Below are positions 31,307 to 42,444 of a stretch of DNA of 64,000 bases, piece after piece. Positions within the stretch are counted from its first letter, which is position 1. Each line of letters opens with the position of its first letter. The notes beneath the pieces were generated by a model that was not told the DNA's origin, searched no databases, and saw only the letters and a list, made by a program, of their open reading frames with translations. A program made the translations under genes and the position numbers. The stretch lies in contig NC_133324.1 in the NCBI RefSeq assembly GCF_042186555.1, forward strand, positions 195,443,640-195,507,639, in the 5' to 3' direction. Source of the stretch: Aquarana catesbeiana (lineage: Eukaryota > Chordata > Amphibia > Anura > Ranidae).

Positions 31307-33105
31307 GTGAGGCTATACACAGGGTCTCATGCAGCTTGCTGGACTTTAATGCATTGAGGCTGTCAGGCTGATTTACTAAAGGAGTTAAGAATGTTCACTT
31401 TTGTGTGAAGATTTACTTCAATGATCCAATCATGGTAAAAGCAAATCCCTGTTTAATTATTTCTTCCGCACATGATTGAATAACTGAAGTGAATATTTAT
31501 ACAATGCATTCATTCTCTCTCATTCTTCTTCCCCTCAACAGTGGTGTCCTTAGTTGCTAAATATTCGCCTAGATCAGCAGAGGAATGTATAGGGGCAGTG
31601 GGAGGAGAGTGCTGCTTAACCTGCATAAGGAACAGCTCTGATCCTCCTGAAGAGCTGTGCAGCATGCATACAGAAGTTGGAGCTGCTGTGTGCTCCCCTA
31701 ATATAGCCATCAGGTGATTAGCAACTGATGGAGCCATTGCTTGCCTATTCATATCTGAAGATAGCCATATATAGCTGGAATTATGGCTGATTCCTGTAAA
31801 TCTATTGAAATACTAGCCATGGGAAGCCTGGCTGACATCACTCAGCGCAATAGACTTAAGAAATGAAAGGAACCAGGCGGAAAAAGGTCAGCCGGATGTG
31901 GCTGTCATAATAAAGTAGCTGGCAGCAGGAGATTCATCTGTTTAGCATTTATGGGGAAATCTATGGAATTTTCTTATTCAGCCCAGCATGTATGGCCAGC
32001 CTAACACAAGGTAAAGTAAATATAAACTCTAACTGGATGACATTTAAGCTGGGTACACACTATTCGTTTTTTTTTTTTCGTTCAATCCAGCTGTAAAATT
32101 TTCAGACAGGGAGCTGTACACATGGGCCAGAAGTCAGCCGGTTTCTGCCAAACTGAATGTTTTCACACAATTTTTGGCCCGTGTGTATCTAGCCTTAGTT
32201 TATTAAAGTGGCTTGCTTCACTGTTGGCTGTGCAGCAATGTTTAGGACCAGCTTCCTGATAGTAACAATAGTGAACAGTGCCTGTACAATGTGAGTCAAG
32301 CACATGTGACAGGGTGACAATGCAGGAGCACGATTGTGAGACAGTCATCATCCCATATCAGGAAGTGCCTGAACGAAGACCTGGCAGAAATGCCAAGTAT
32401 TGTTTTAATTAAGGGTACTTGCACATGGTACTGATGTATGAACCTCAGATATTCCTAGCAGAAAAAAAATGTGAGAATGGACTGTATAGCACTTGTGTGT
32501 ATTTGCGCATACACATGCATATAAAAAATGTTCTATCTTTTTTTAAATCAAAGGAAGGTGTCATATGTGCAAGTTTACACACCTGAGTTTACATGTCAAT
32601 TAAAAACAATGGACTGCATTTGGATTAGTAAAGAAAAATGCCTGAATGCCTAAAAACTTGGTGTTTTAAGACTTACCATGTGCAAGAGGCCTAAAGCTGC
32701 AGATTTAAAATAATTGAAGGTTTGTGTGATTTTAGTGATTGGGGGTGAGTAAAAAAAAAAAAAACACAACTACCACCTTACATTGAAAAGGGCTTACATA
32801 AACCAAAATGCAACTTCTATCTACTATGGATCATGCTAGGGCTGCTCTTCAACTAAGAATTACTAGATCCCTTAAAGATTTATTACAGCAACTGAAGTAG
32901 AATGTCTGAAGGAACTGAATGTCATACACAAGTTTAATGCTATAGGCTCAACATACACTTTACATAAGAATAGGGACCTTCAATTTTAGCCATGTGACTG
33001 TGATTTGCAAATCTCACTGAGATTCACTGAAAATACCTGTGACTTTTTTGAAAATTAGGAACCTTATCTTTGTCTGTTCACTTTGTGAATTGAGCCTTAT
33101 AAATC
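31307..33105. repeat. Intron with small MITE-like repeats
   Basis: Three short palindromic repeats are visible. The first, at about 31365-31500, starts GATTTACTAAAGGAG. The second, at about 32049-32200, has inverted ends AAGCTGGGTACACACTA / GTGTGTATCTAGCCTTA. The third, at about 32405-32695, has ends TAAGGGTACTTGCACATGGTA / ACCATGTGCAAGAGGCCTAA. The rest is unique-looking intron sequence with no exon signals I can support. Confidence 0.55.
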
Positions 33106-33547
33106 TTAAAGTGGAGCTCCACCCAAAGAGGGAAGCTCTGCTTGTTTACACCCTCCCCCCCTTCACTGCCACATTTTTCACTTTTTTGGGGGGGGGGGGG
33201 GGGATGGGTACTTGACAGGGAAAGTTTGCCCCCCCCCCCCTCCTTACCCCGTAGTCTTCTGGGACACATCACAGCTCCCAGAAGTGTGTGGGACCATTCA
33301 CAAGGTACAAGGCGACCCGCACATGTGCCATAGGAAACAGGCTGTGAAGCCGCAAGGCCTCACTTCCTGTTTCCCTTACTAGAGATTCTGTCGCCTGCAC
33401 CCAAAGCCGATTGAAGAATCTGTTCAGGTGAGGACATTGTGGGATTCCTGGACAGGTAAGTGTCCTTATATTAAAAGTCACCAGCTACAGTATTTGTAGC
33501 TGCTGACTTTTCATTTTGTCTGAAGGAGCCTGGAGCTCCTCTGTAAT
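33106..33547. mobile_element. TTAA-flanked MITE (TTAAAGCGG family), copy d
   Basis: The left end is CTTAAAGTGGAGCTCCACCC (TTAA 33106-33109) and the right end GGAGCCTGGAGCTCCTCTGTAA. The family hairpin CTTCTGGGACA / CTCCCAGAAG lies at about 33257-33284. Long G and C runs occur at 33187-33203 and 33231-33240. Confidence 0.7.
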
Positions 33548-33662
33548 TATGTCTCATATTTAGTATGAAATATGTGAATAAATGTAAAGGTTATATCTGG
33601 CTAGGAACTAAAGTTAATAAGCAGCTCTGCCCTATAACCCAGACACCAGGCACAGATAATAT

Positions 33663-34390
33663 GTAAAAGGAGTGCAGCGCTAAACAATAAAGGGCATTAG
33701 TGCGAATACAGACAAATATCAAAATATACGAATGTGCAGATAATCAACAGTATATAAACAATAATAACTGTGAATAAAGTTTGAAGACAGATATGCTAAA
33801 TTGCAGCACATGTGAATAAAGTGCAATTGTGCCAATTGTGACTTTTATGTAAGTGTACTGCTTAATAAACCAGATATTGAGACAGTATCACACTATGTGG
33901 AGTCCTTTTGTTTCCTAAACATTCTGATATCGAGGCTTCCTATACTCCATCTTGCATCCTGAGTTGCTGTGAACCTCCCGGTGTATACCATCCACAGCCA
34001 TAGGAGAGGAACATCCCGAATTCTCTCTCAGTGGATCAGAGAGCCAACCAAGCGATGTGTGACCTCTCTGAGTAAGAGGGGTCGCTGCCTTTCCGGTAAG
34101 CCTCCATTTTTGTTATGGTGATGGGTGTCACACCTTCAGGTGTATGATTGTCATTTCCAAACACTCTTCTTCCATGAGACTTTCTTTGATGGAATCCAGT
34201 TTTATATGAACTTTTTGTTTGCACAATTGCACTTTATTCACATGTGATGTAATTTAGCATATGTGTCTTCAAACTTCATTCACAGTTATTATTGTTTATA
34301 TACTGTTGATTATCTTCACATTCGTATATTTTGATATTTGTCTGTATTCGCACAAATGCACTTTATTGTTTAGCGCTGCACTCTTTTTAC
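33663..34390. repeat. Foldback element with ~170-bp arms
   Basis: The segment 33663-33831 (GTAAAAGGAGTGCAGCGCTA ... GTGCAATTGTGC) is repeated in inverted form at 34221-34390 with few mismatches. The loop is about 390 bp. GTGCAGCGCTAA at the outer ends resembles GTGCTGCGCTAACC at the ends of the larger foldback at 42689-44300. No transposase is present. Confidence 0.88.
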
Positions 34391-35239
34391 AAGTATGAAA
34401 TATGTAACAGAGCATACAGGTTGATATCAAAAGAGCAGTAGGCCCACATCCTTGCATCTCTTTTGTTATGGAAATTAAGGACCATATGCTTTCTATGGCA
34501 AACTTTTATAATTTACGGCATGGTAAAAGAAACATTCTGAATTGTCTGCAAAATCAGTGGATCAACTGCTGCATCCCGTATTTGCCTTAATCTGATGCTT
34601 CACCAGATACAAGTAAATAATATTGACAGCTTAGATAGAACGTCATACAGATCAAAAATGTCATAAGACAAGTACAATACAATAGAAATGTGAGGTCTCC
34701 ACCATTTGCTCAGGTGAAAATAACATTAAATGTACAGTATATAAGCAGGTAAACCTGAAATTACTGAAGATATAAAAAAAAAAAAAAGAAAAGAAAAAGT
34801 AAACCAAAGATACTAAATCACCACAGATAAGGGCAGAAGCAATCCTATCTTCCCTTTTTACAGCTGCAGGAGTATTTAGTAAAAGTGCAATAGTTACGAG
34901 GGGTAAGCAAGGAAAGCAAGGGAACAAAATGCTGAGCACAGGTTTTCCTGCTGGTCAGTGAGGACAGAGAGGGCCACAAGTGAAGGGGTGGGACTGGTGA
35001 GTCCAAATAATATAAGGCTGAGTGCTGGGCTTAATGTCTCTTATCAGGGTGAGTCTACAATGAAAGACTGTCACTGTCAGACCAGTTGGGGACAGCAGAA
35101 AGAAAGAAATGCAAAAAAAGGGGTTTAGGAAAGCGGGGAAGAATTAGATATAGGTAAGGTAGAGGAGAGAAGAGGGTGTAGGGGCAGTCTCCACTAACCC
35201 TGCTGTCCCCAGGAGTGTGGCATGGGCAGTCTCCACTCA
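34391..35239. other. Intron sequence, nothing recognised
   Basis: AT-rich then purine-rich intron sequence between the foldback and the Harbinger MITE. No exon or family recognised. Confidence 0.5.
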
Positions 35240-35624
35240 TGCCACGTACACACGATCGGAAATTCGGCCAGCAAAAGACCGATGAGAGCTTTTGGTCGGA
35301 AAATGCGACCGTGTGTATGCTCCATCGGACTTTTGCTGGCCGAATTCTAGCCAGCAAAATATTGAGAGCATGTTCTCAATTTTTCGGTCAGAAAAAGTTC
35401 CGATCGGAAATTGCGATCGTCTGTAGCAATTCCGACGTGCAAAATTCCTACGCATGCTCGGAAACAATTCGACGCATGCTCGGAAGCATTGAACTTCATT
35501 TTCTCGGCTCATCGTAGTGTTGTACGTCACCGCGTTCTTGACGATTGAAAGTTCAGCGAACTTTTGTGTGACCGTGTGTATGCAAGATTTTTCTGACGGA
35601 AAATCCGCTCGTGTGTACGCGGCA
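35240..35624. mobile_element. PIF/Harbinger-type MITE, copy 2
   Basis: The ends TGCCACGTACACACGATCGG and CTCGTGTGTACGCGGCA match the copy at 14776-15183. The flanks TCA (left) and TAA (right) are the expected 3-bp duplication with one change. The interior shares GCTTTTGGTCGG-type and GAGCATGTTCTCAAT-type text with copy 1. Confidence 0.82.
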
Positions 35625-36079
35625 TAACTCCCAATCCCAGGAACTTGTTAAGGAAAGTAATTAAAGCAGCTGTCAAGGTACCTGAGCAGTTTCACCCCTT
35701 AAGTTGACAAGGGGAAAAGAAAATCAAATAGTTCCTACTAACAGGAGGAGGGCAGATGGCCATCCTAGGTTGTAGTTGAAGGCTTCAGGGGCAACCATTC
35801 CAGAGAGCACCATATGGGGGGGGGGGGTCTCCTGGAAGTGCCTCCAGTACGACCATACCTGAATACATTTAGACAATTTGTCCTGTGTTGTGTGGATCAA
35901 CTCTTCCATCCCTGCAATGTGATCAATAGTCTTAATCAATTCTTTCATCGAGAGAGGTTGACTTGACCTCCAATGGTACTTTTTTTTTCTTTACACAGAT
36001 TTACTGCTTGAAACAGGTTTTCTTTACTCTGACAACTTTTCAAAGTGAAAAAAAACTGTGTTTTGTTTTCTTTTTTAAG
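35625..36079. other. Intron end before the last exon
   Basis: Contains a 13-base G run near 35816-35828 and a pyrimidine-rich acceptor region at 36050-36079. No repeat family recognised. Confidence 0.5.
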
Positions 36080-36238
36080 ATGCAACTCTTCATTACCACT
36101 GCTATGGATGAAAGTTTAAGGGAAAGTGAAGTACAGAGGTTAGAAAAAAGAAAGAAAGCTCGCCTAGAGTGGGTAAATATTGTGAATACGAAGATTATTG
36201 ACTGGTTACAGAAGAACACACTGGATTCGGACTTATGA
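36080..36238 (+). CDS. M1 aminopeptidase, last coding exon with stop
   Basis: The exon reads MQLFITTAMDESLRESEVQR, LEKRKKARLEWVNIVNTKII and DWLQKNTLDSDL, then TGA at 36236-36238. This is the family's terminal helices (xxLxxxxxNIxWxxxxxxxIxxWL). The ATG is internal and not a start: the phase-0 join comes after GluGln..GlnGlu of the previous exon. The acceptor is TTTTTTAAG, a weaker AAG form behind a good pyrimidine tract. There is no GPI or membrane signal at the C-terminus, as expected for a type II protein anchored at its N-terminus. Confidence 0.88.
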   Translation: MQLFITTAMDESLRESEVQRLEKRKKARLEWVNIVNTKIIDWLQKNTLDSDL

Positions 36239-36470
36239 GACTTCTCATTTACGTCACAGTGTACGAGATTTTATAGCCTTTTTATAAAGAATATTCTCTT
36301 GTGTTTAAAGTTGCCAACTATTTTTCATCTAGACGGCTGAATTTGTATGATATATATTTTTTTACAACTTGTAAGAATGTGATTAAATATGTGCTGATTT
36401 ACAGTTTTGTACATTGTATCTTTACAAATGAAAAACAATAATTTATTAAAAATCAGTTTTGGATCAGACT
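36239..36470 (+). other. 3' UTR and polyadenylation region of the aminopeptidase gene
   Basis: AT-rich non-coding sequence follows the stop. ATTAAA variants of the poly-A signal occur at 36382-36387 and 36445-36450, and no canonical AATAAA was seen in the first 250 bp. The true cleavage site cannot be fixed from sequence. Confidence 0.5.
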
Positions 36471-36714
36471 AAATATATTATATCAAATATGTATTCTGGG
36501 ATTGTTACAAACTTTGCAGCCACTCATACAAGAATTGTAGCTGGTGTTTTGGGTTCCTGCCCAGCCGCAAACATCTGCCACTGTTTTTCCTTTAGTATAT
36601 ACCTGTATTGCCTTTGATGTCGTTTTATGTTTTTTTTTTTGTTTTTTTTTTTGAGAATCAGCAAATAGGATATTATGATGCTGCCCAATTGGGACAAATT
36701 GACAGTATCTGCAG

Positions 36715-37260
36715 CAGGGGCATTTTCTGAAAGCAGTGGGCCTGTGTGCAAGATCGTAATTTGGGCCCCCTTATGCAAGAAAAGAAACCCAAAGAAGAAT
36801 TAAGAGGAAGTGCACTGTGGTGGCAAAACTGCGCTAACAGTGAGAGGGACTGAAAATTTGTACAAAGCCTATGTACAAAGTGCAGGGGTTAGAAGTTTGT
36901 AATGTAAAGAGTGTAGGTGTTAGGAGTGGGTAACACACAATGCTGGGGTAAGGGTGCATACACACTGCAAACACACACTGCTTACACATTATACCCACTG
37001 CATACAAGCATGCATACACATGCACATCTCTCACCTGTGTCAGCTGCTGGCAGTCTACTTCAAGCTCTGAATACTAGCAGAAACTGCAGCTAAGAGAAGA
37101 AGTGCTCTTCATGTGGTCATCCGTGCACTTTCCAGACACTTTTCTCTCCCTTACCTCTTCTCTGCCCACTCCTGAAGCACCTCAGCCGGATCCTGGACTA
37201 GACCTAACTAGGCATCCATCTAGATGTGCCCACTCATTGCTCTTTCCTCTCAGCCAATGA
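36715..37260. mobile_element. MITE-like repeat starting CAGGGGCATTTTCTG
   Basis: The start (CAGGGGCATTTTCTGAAAGC then AGTGGGCCTGTGTGCA) matches the complement of 20125-20177. The CAGGGG terminus suggests hAT. The other end and a target duplication could not be located. The interior has CA-rich low-complexity sequence (36960-37030). Confidence 0.5.
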
Positions 37261-37274
37261 GCACTGCAGACTTG

Positions 37275-37830
37275 TTAGAAGGGCTTTTTTTCTCAAAGAA
37301 TAAGCCCCCCCCCCTTTCTGATGCACCCTTTGTCTCTGCCCCTATCCACCTCTGAGCACTATCCCTTGGTTCCACCTTCCAGTACCGCCTCTTTTGGAGA
37401 AAACCAAACCAAATATCATTTTGTGCTACTATGGTATTTGTATGGAATTTGATAGACCCCATCCCAGCAACAGTAGACCCCACCAGCAACAATAGACCCC
37501 CTGGCAACAGTAGATATCCCACACAATAATTGACCTCTCCCAGCAACAATAGATATTCCACACAACAATAGACCACCCCCAGCAACAAAATACCAACCTA
37601 GCACCAATTGACCCCCAACAGCAACAACAGATCTTCCAGCAGCCAGCATCAATAGACCCTCCAGCAGCCAGTAAAAATAGATCTCTCCCTCAACAATAGA
37701 TACCTCCCAGCAACAAGAGACCCCTCACCAGCAACAATAGACCTACCCAGCAACAATAGACCCCCACACAAACATACATCCCCACCAGCAACATTAGATC
37801 TCCCAGCAACCACCCCCATCAAATCATTCC
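37275..37830. mobile_element. hAT-type MITE relative (GGCTTTTTTTCTC family) with minisatellite
   Basis: The text from GGCTTTTTTTCTCAAAGAAT onward (TGAGCACTATCCCTTGGTTC, TTTTGTGCTACTATGGTATT, GTATGGAATT) is the complement of 60840-61040 in the MITE at 60520-61040. From about 37455 a CAGCAACAATAGACC-type minisatellite runs to 37830. The outer limits are uncertain. Confidence 0.7.
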
Positions 37831-37854
37831 CCGCATCTATTACCTTTTGTACCA

Positions 37855-37975
37855 CCACCCCCTCCCTTTAGAATGTAAGCTCTATGAGCAGGGCCCTCCT
37901 GTCCCTTCTGTATTGAACTGTACTGTAATTGTGCTGTCCCCTCTCTACATTGTAAAGCGCTGCGTAAACTGGTGA
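37855..37975 (+). mobile_element. L2 LINE 3'-end fragment
   Basis: The text TTAGAATGTAAGCTCTATGA, AGCAGGGCC and TGTAAAGCGCTGCGTAAACT matches the 3' end of the L2 copy at 30310-30410. The fragment is about 120 bp, without coding sequence or tail. Confidence 0.8.
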
Positions 37976-38109
37976 TTTACTCAAGGGCAATTACTAACAC
38001 ATAGAGGAAGTCATGTGCTGCCCCATATGTCGTAGCATCTACTGAGCCTACACCTTTCCTGTATACAGTAACTTTGTTATTGCAAACCATGTAGAGCTCT
38101 TAACACATA

Positions 38110-38783
38110 TTAACCACTTGCCGACCGCCGCACACAGATGCACGTCAGCAGAATGGCACAGGCAGGCAAATGGGCGTACCTGTATGTCCCTTTGAATTTG
38201 CCGCCTATCGGGCACGCACGTGTGCGCTCCGCAGGAGCATGCCTGCGGGTCCCGCAAACTTGATGTTTGCTGGCGGCCCACAATTACGGTGAGGAGAGAC
38301 AGAACGGGGAAATGATATGTAAACAAGGCATTTCCCTGTTCTGCCTAGCAACATGACAGAGATCCACTGCTCTCTGTCATCGGGAGCAGTGATCTCTGTC
38401 ATGTTGTAGTGAGCCCATCCCCCCTACAGTTAGAACACCTCCCTAGTACACACTTAACCCCTTGATCGCCCTCTAGTGTGTAACCCCTTCCCTGCCAATG
38501 TCATTTATACAGTAATCAGTGGCTATTTGTAGCTCTGATCGCTGTATAAATGACAATGGTCACAAAAAGTGTCAAAAGTGTCCGATGTGTCCGCCATAAT
38601 GTCGCAGTCCCCATAAAAATCGCAGATCGCCGCCATTACTAGTAAAAAAAATAAAAATGCCATAAATCTATCCCCTATTTTGTAGACGCTATAACTTTTG
38701 CGTAAACCAATCAATATACATTTATTGCAATTTTTTTACCAAAAATATGTAGAAGAATACATATCGGCCTAAACTGTGGAAGA

Positions 38784-38827
<44 letters not shown>

Positions 38828-39078
38828 TAATTATTATAGCAAAAAGTAAAAAATATTGCTTTTTTTCAAAATTGACAGCCTTTTTTTGTTTATAACGCAA
38901 AAAATAAAAACCGCAGAAGTGATCAAATACCACCAAAAGAAAGCTCTATTTGTGGGAAAAAAAAGGATGTCAATTTTATTTGGGTACAACATCGCACGAC
39001 CGCGCAATTGTCAGCTAAATCGACGCAGTGATGAATCGCAAAAAATCCACTGGTCAGGAAGGGGGCTGAAGTGGTTAA
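38110..39078. mobile_element. piggyBac-type MITE (TTAACCACTTGCCGACC family)
   Basis: TTAA at 38110-38113 and 39075-39078, with ends TTAACCACTTGCCGACCG and GGGGGCTGAAGTGGTTAA. The 3' module (AACCGCAGAAGTGATCAAAT, AGCTCTATTTGTGGGA, GACCGCGCAATTGTCAG) is shared with 16530-16729, 22630-22814 and 55400-55545. A CAGAGATC / GATCTCTG hairpin (about 38350-38402) and a TA microsatellite (38790-38822) lie inside. Confidence 0.9.
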
Positions 39079-39116
39079 AAAAAAATCATGATATAGTATC
39101 TTAAAAAAACACACAC

Positions 39117-39118
<2 letters not shown>

Positions 39119-39173
<55 letters not shown>
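39119..39173. repeat. (TA)n microsatellite
   Basis: About 27 TA units, followed by a T run. It lies just outside the MITE that ends at 39078. Confidence 0.97.
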
Positions 39174-39178
<5 letters not shown>

Positions 39179-39886
39179 TTTTTTTTTTACCCCCTATATT
39201 TTTACATTCTAATGAACAACCCCATCCACGGGCAAATGTATTCTCATATCGAAGCTTCTATCTTATGTTTTTTGTAATGATTTTGTCCTGTGGATGCAAT
39301 ACTCCAAGTTGTTTTCCTTGTTTTTCACTCATTCAAGCATAACAGTCTCACTTTTTATAAGATCCATCATTATAGGCAATCTATATTGTAACCTATATGT
39401 GCCCATCAAATCGAGATGCGGTTTTATATCACACGTTTTCTAATGCACCCAAACTATTGTCAGCAAAATATAGTGGTGTTACACACACCCTTGTAATTCT
39501 ACTAAATTTGTACAAAAAAGCTAATTTGAGTTAAAGCCCAACTCCAAACAAAACATTTATTTTTAGTTTAGACAAAGTGGAGAAGATAGAACATCTGCCT
39601 AGGAGATCTCTCCACTGTGGACACAGATGGCAACAAAAGACTATTTTCAACAAAACGGGGAAGGCTTAAAACTTAAGTTATTATTGCTGTCTGTATATTC
39701 CAGAGACAAATACTTCTCTGCTGTCACAGGGAAAGAAAGTGAAGCCAAATCTGCCCAACATGGCCACAAGCATCAATCATTTTGACAGAATAATTTACTA
39801 GTCTATCCAAAACTTAAAAAAAACAAGCATCCTACTTTATTGTTGGGATACTTCTTCATGCAGCCACTGGCTCATTAGAGGGCTCT
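39174..39886. other. Intergenic sequence; partial MITE near 39530
   Basis: A MITE-like start (GTTAAAGCCCAACTCCAAAC) lies at about 39530. Its other end is not seen. No gene. Confidence 0.45.
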
Positions 39887-40328
39887 ATAGGCCCGAGCAG
39901 GGTGTGTGCCAGGTGTGCCTGGGCACACCCTAATCACTTTATGCGGTGCTGCTTCCCCCTACCCCCCGTGCTGCCCCCCCCCCCCCCCGCCCCACAGTGC
40001 TGCTGGTTTCCTCTCTTCTCCCCCCTGCTGCTGTGAGGGATGTTTCAGGATGGAGAGCAGGGGAAGGGGCTAGTAACTGTACATTACATTACAGCTCCTT
40101 CCTTTTCTAAATGAACACAGTAAACACACTAACTCACTGTGTTTATTCATAATGGAAGCATAGGAAACTGTGTTTCCTATGCTTCAGTTTGTGAATGAAC
40201 AGGAAGCCTCTCAACACAGAGCACTTCCCATTCATTCACTGTCCAGTGCAGCTGAGGCTGCAGAGAAAGGCATGTGTGTTTGAGCTTTGGGGTGCACACC
40301 TTAGTGCAATAGGCTGCGCACACCTATG
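39887..40328. mobile_element. hAT-type MITE (CATAGGTGTGCGCAGCC family), 442 bp
   Basis: It is flanked by 8-bp near-duplicates, GAGGGCTC (39879-39886) and GAGGGCTT (40329-40336). The right end complement CATAGGTGTGCGCAGCC and the left TATAGGCCCGAG are degraded inverted termini. Text shared with the element at 42119-46949 includes GGTGTGCCTGGGCACACCCT and the complement of GCGCAGCCTATTGCA. Confidence 0.8.
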
Positions 40329-42072
40329 GAGGGCTTATTCATCAAAACGCACATGTTAACGCTCTTTTCCCCAATGAATGATACCCCAGCGGATTTTACA
40401 ATAGAGCCCAATGCACAATGCTCTTAATGCTCAGCAGCACCCCACAACATATATCCCATGTATTGTGGTGCACTGCACTTTTTTAAAAGGTTATGTGCGT
40501 TTACCCATCTGTTGTGGTACATTGACAGCCCATTCCTAATGAATAAACTGCTTACTGCATCACACATTAACACTGGTTCATTAGCACACTGCAAAACAAC
40601 ACTTATGTGTGAATGGGCCCTTAGGTATAACTGATTAGGAAATGCTGACTGCCAACTGTTGTAGAGGCAGCACTTTGTGTTGTGGAGGCTGCGCCTGCGT
40701 CCTGTAGGGTGCCCTGCAGATTCTTCCACATTGTGTGTTTGGCAGATGAAGAAGGATTTGTACAGATAGAGGAAAGAGAATTAAAAGAAATATCACAGGG
40801 GCTGCACAGGGGTGGGGGGACCTTCTCATCAAAAAATTAGACTTGCTTGGAGATGGGCTTTAACTTAAAGAGGAATTGCAGTCTGCTCACATAATTTGTA
40901 ATAAAAACATCTTTGCCATTCTGAAGCTTCCCGCCATCCACTTTGTATATTATTTTATATATACTGTGATTCTGTACATGCCAAATATGCTGCAGAAATC
41001 TCCCACCGCTGAGTCTGGCTGCAACCATTTTAACTGTGGGCAGCTGAAGCTGCTGCCTGTTCACTTCCTGGATTTACACAGAGGCACACCTCTAGCTCTG
41101 CAGCTCTCATTGGCCCTCTTACGACTCATCCCCCCTTCTTGGCAAACACTCACAAGAGTGAGAGAGAGAGAGCTGTGCATGATGTCATAAGCCTAGTCTA
41201 ATGACCAGACAAGAAACAGGAAGTGGGCTGTATGTTTTACTATCCAAAGTTAAAACAACAAGGGCAGAAGATTTAATAGATGGAAAGATGAAAAAAATGA
41301 CTGAAGTTCTGCTCACAGAGAAAGTAAAAATGCAATTTCCAAGTAAGTTTAGCAGAAGGACTGACCATGTGAACAAAGATGAAGCATATTTTGGAACAAG
41401 AATGTTTTTACAATGTGACATTCCATCGAAGAGGTGAAAGTATTTTCTCAGAGTTGTATATTTTAGTCAGATTTCCAGCTGTTAACATTATAATGCTTTC
41501 CCATGAGTGAAATCCATGTAACCAAAAAAAATCTGGAATGAGATCAGCCTACCCTCATTTATTAAAATGCCTTCTTGTCACGTTCAGTAAAATTGTTTTG
41601 GTTTTTTTAGCTAATTAATTATTATACAGAAGGGCGTATTTTCATCAATGGAATGCCATAAACAGTATAACCCCATAAACAAGCCATAATTGGCTTAGTG
41701 AATGTGGCCGTTGCTGGAGTGCATATAGACATATGTTTATGATGAACATTGCTTTAGCAAAATTAAATGTCATTCTGTTAGTAGATTTTACATCTACTTT
41801 TAAAGGCCCAAGACTTGTTAAAATAAAAAATAAAGTTGATTTTATGGAATATTGGAATAAAGAATGTTGCCCCAGCAAAGAAATTGTTCACCAAGAGAAC
41901 ATTAACATGCAAACAATGGTGGGTTTATAAGTGCTTTCTGAGCTGAAAGGCTTAGCAATTTGGTGACGGGGACACGAAGCAGGGATCTTCAGCCCTGTAT
42001 GCAGCATTTGTGCCTGTCTTTCTATTTTTCAGTGTGGTCATGCTGTGAACAAAATGCTAGCCAAAAACATAC
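40329..42072. other. Intergenic sequence; one possible MITE, no gene
   Basis: A repeat starting CTTAAAGAGGAATTGCAGTC (about 40865) looks like another TTAA MITE but its end is not found. A (GA)n patch lies at 41158-41172. The short open frames here match nothing I recognise. Confidence 0.45.
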
Positions 42073-42176
42073 TGGGGTTCATTTACCAAAACTGGTGCAG
42101 TTGTGCATGGTAGCCAGTCATAGCCGTGCGCAGCCTATTGCATTAGGGTGTGCGCCCCCAAGCTCAAACACACATG

Positions 42177-42179
<3 letters not shown>

Positions 42180-42224
<45 letters not shown>
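42180..42224. repeat. (TA)n microsatellite
   Basis: About 22 TA units, preceded by TGTATG and followed by CACAGGG. Confidence 0.97.
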
Positions 42225-42229
<5 letters not shown>

Positions 42230-42444
42230 GGCTTTTTTTCAGGGGGAACTTGGTGGAACTCAGTTCCACCACCCCTTTGGTGTCTGCTCACCACAATCAC
42301 TTGTAAACACAGAAGTCTGGTTTCTGTGTTTACAAGTGACAGCTCTGCACTCTGTGTGTATCCCCCATGAACTCTGCACTCTGTATGTAATGCAATCCTG
42401 ATATCCCCCTTTAAGACCCTTCTACTGTTTGTGAAATATGACCA

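Noticed and set aside
36080..36082. ATG at the start of the last exon as a gene start
   Set aside because: The exon is entered in phase 0 from 31306. The ATG is an internal Met of the aminopeptidase.
41733..41930. 65-codon frame (FMMNIALAKLNVILLVDF)
   Set aside because: No recognisable family, and both strands are open. Not supported as a gene.
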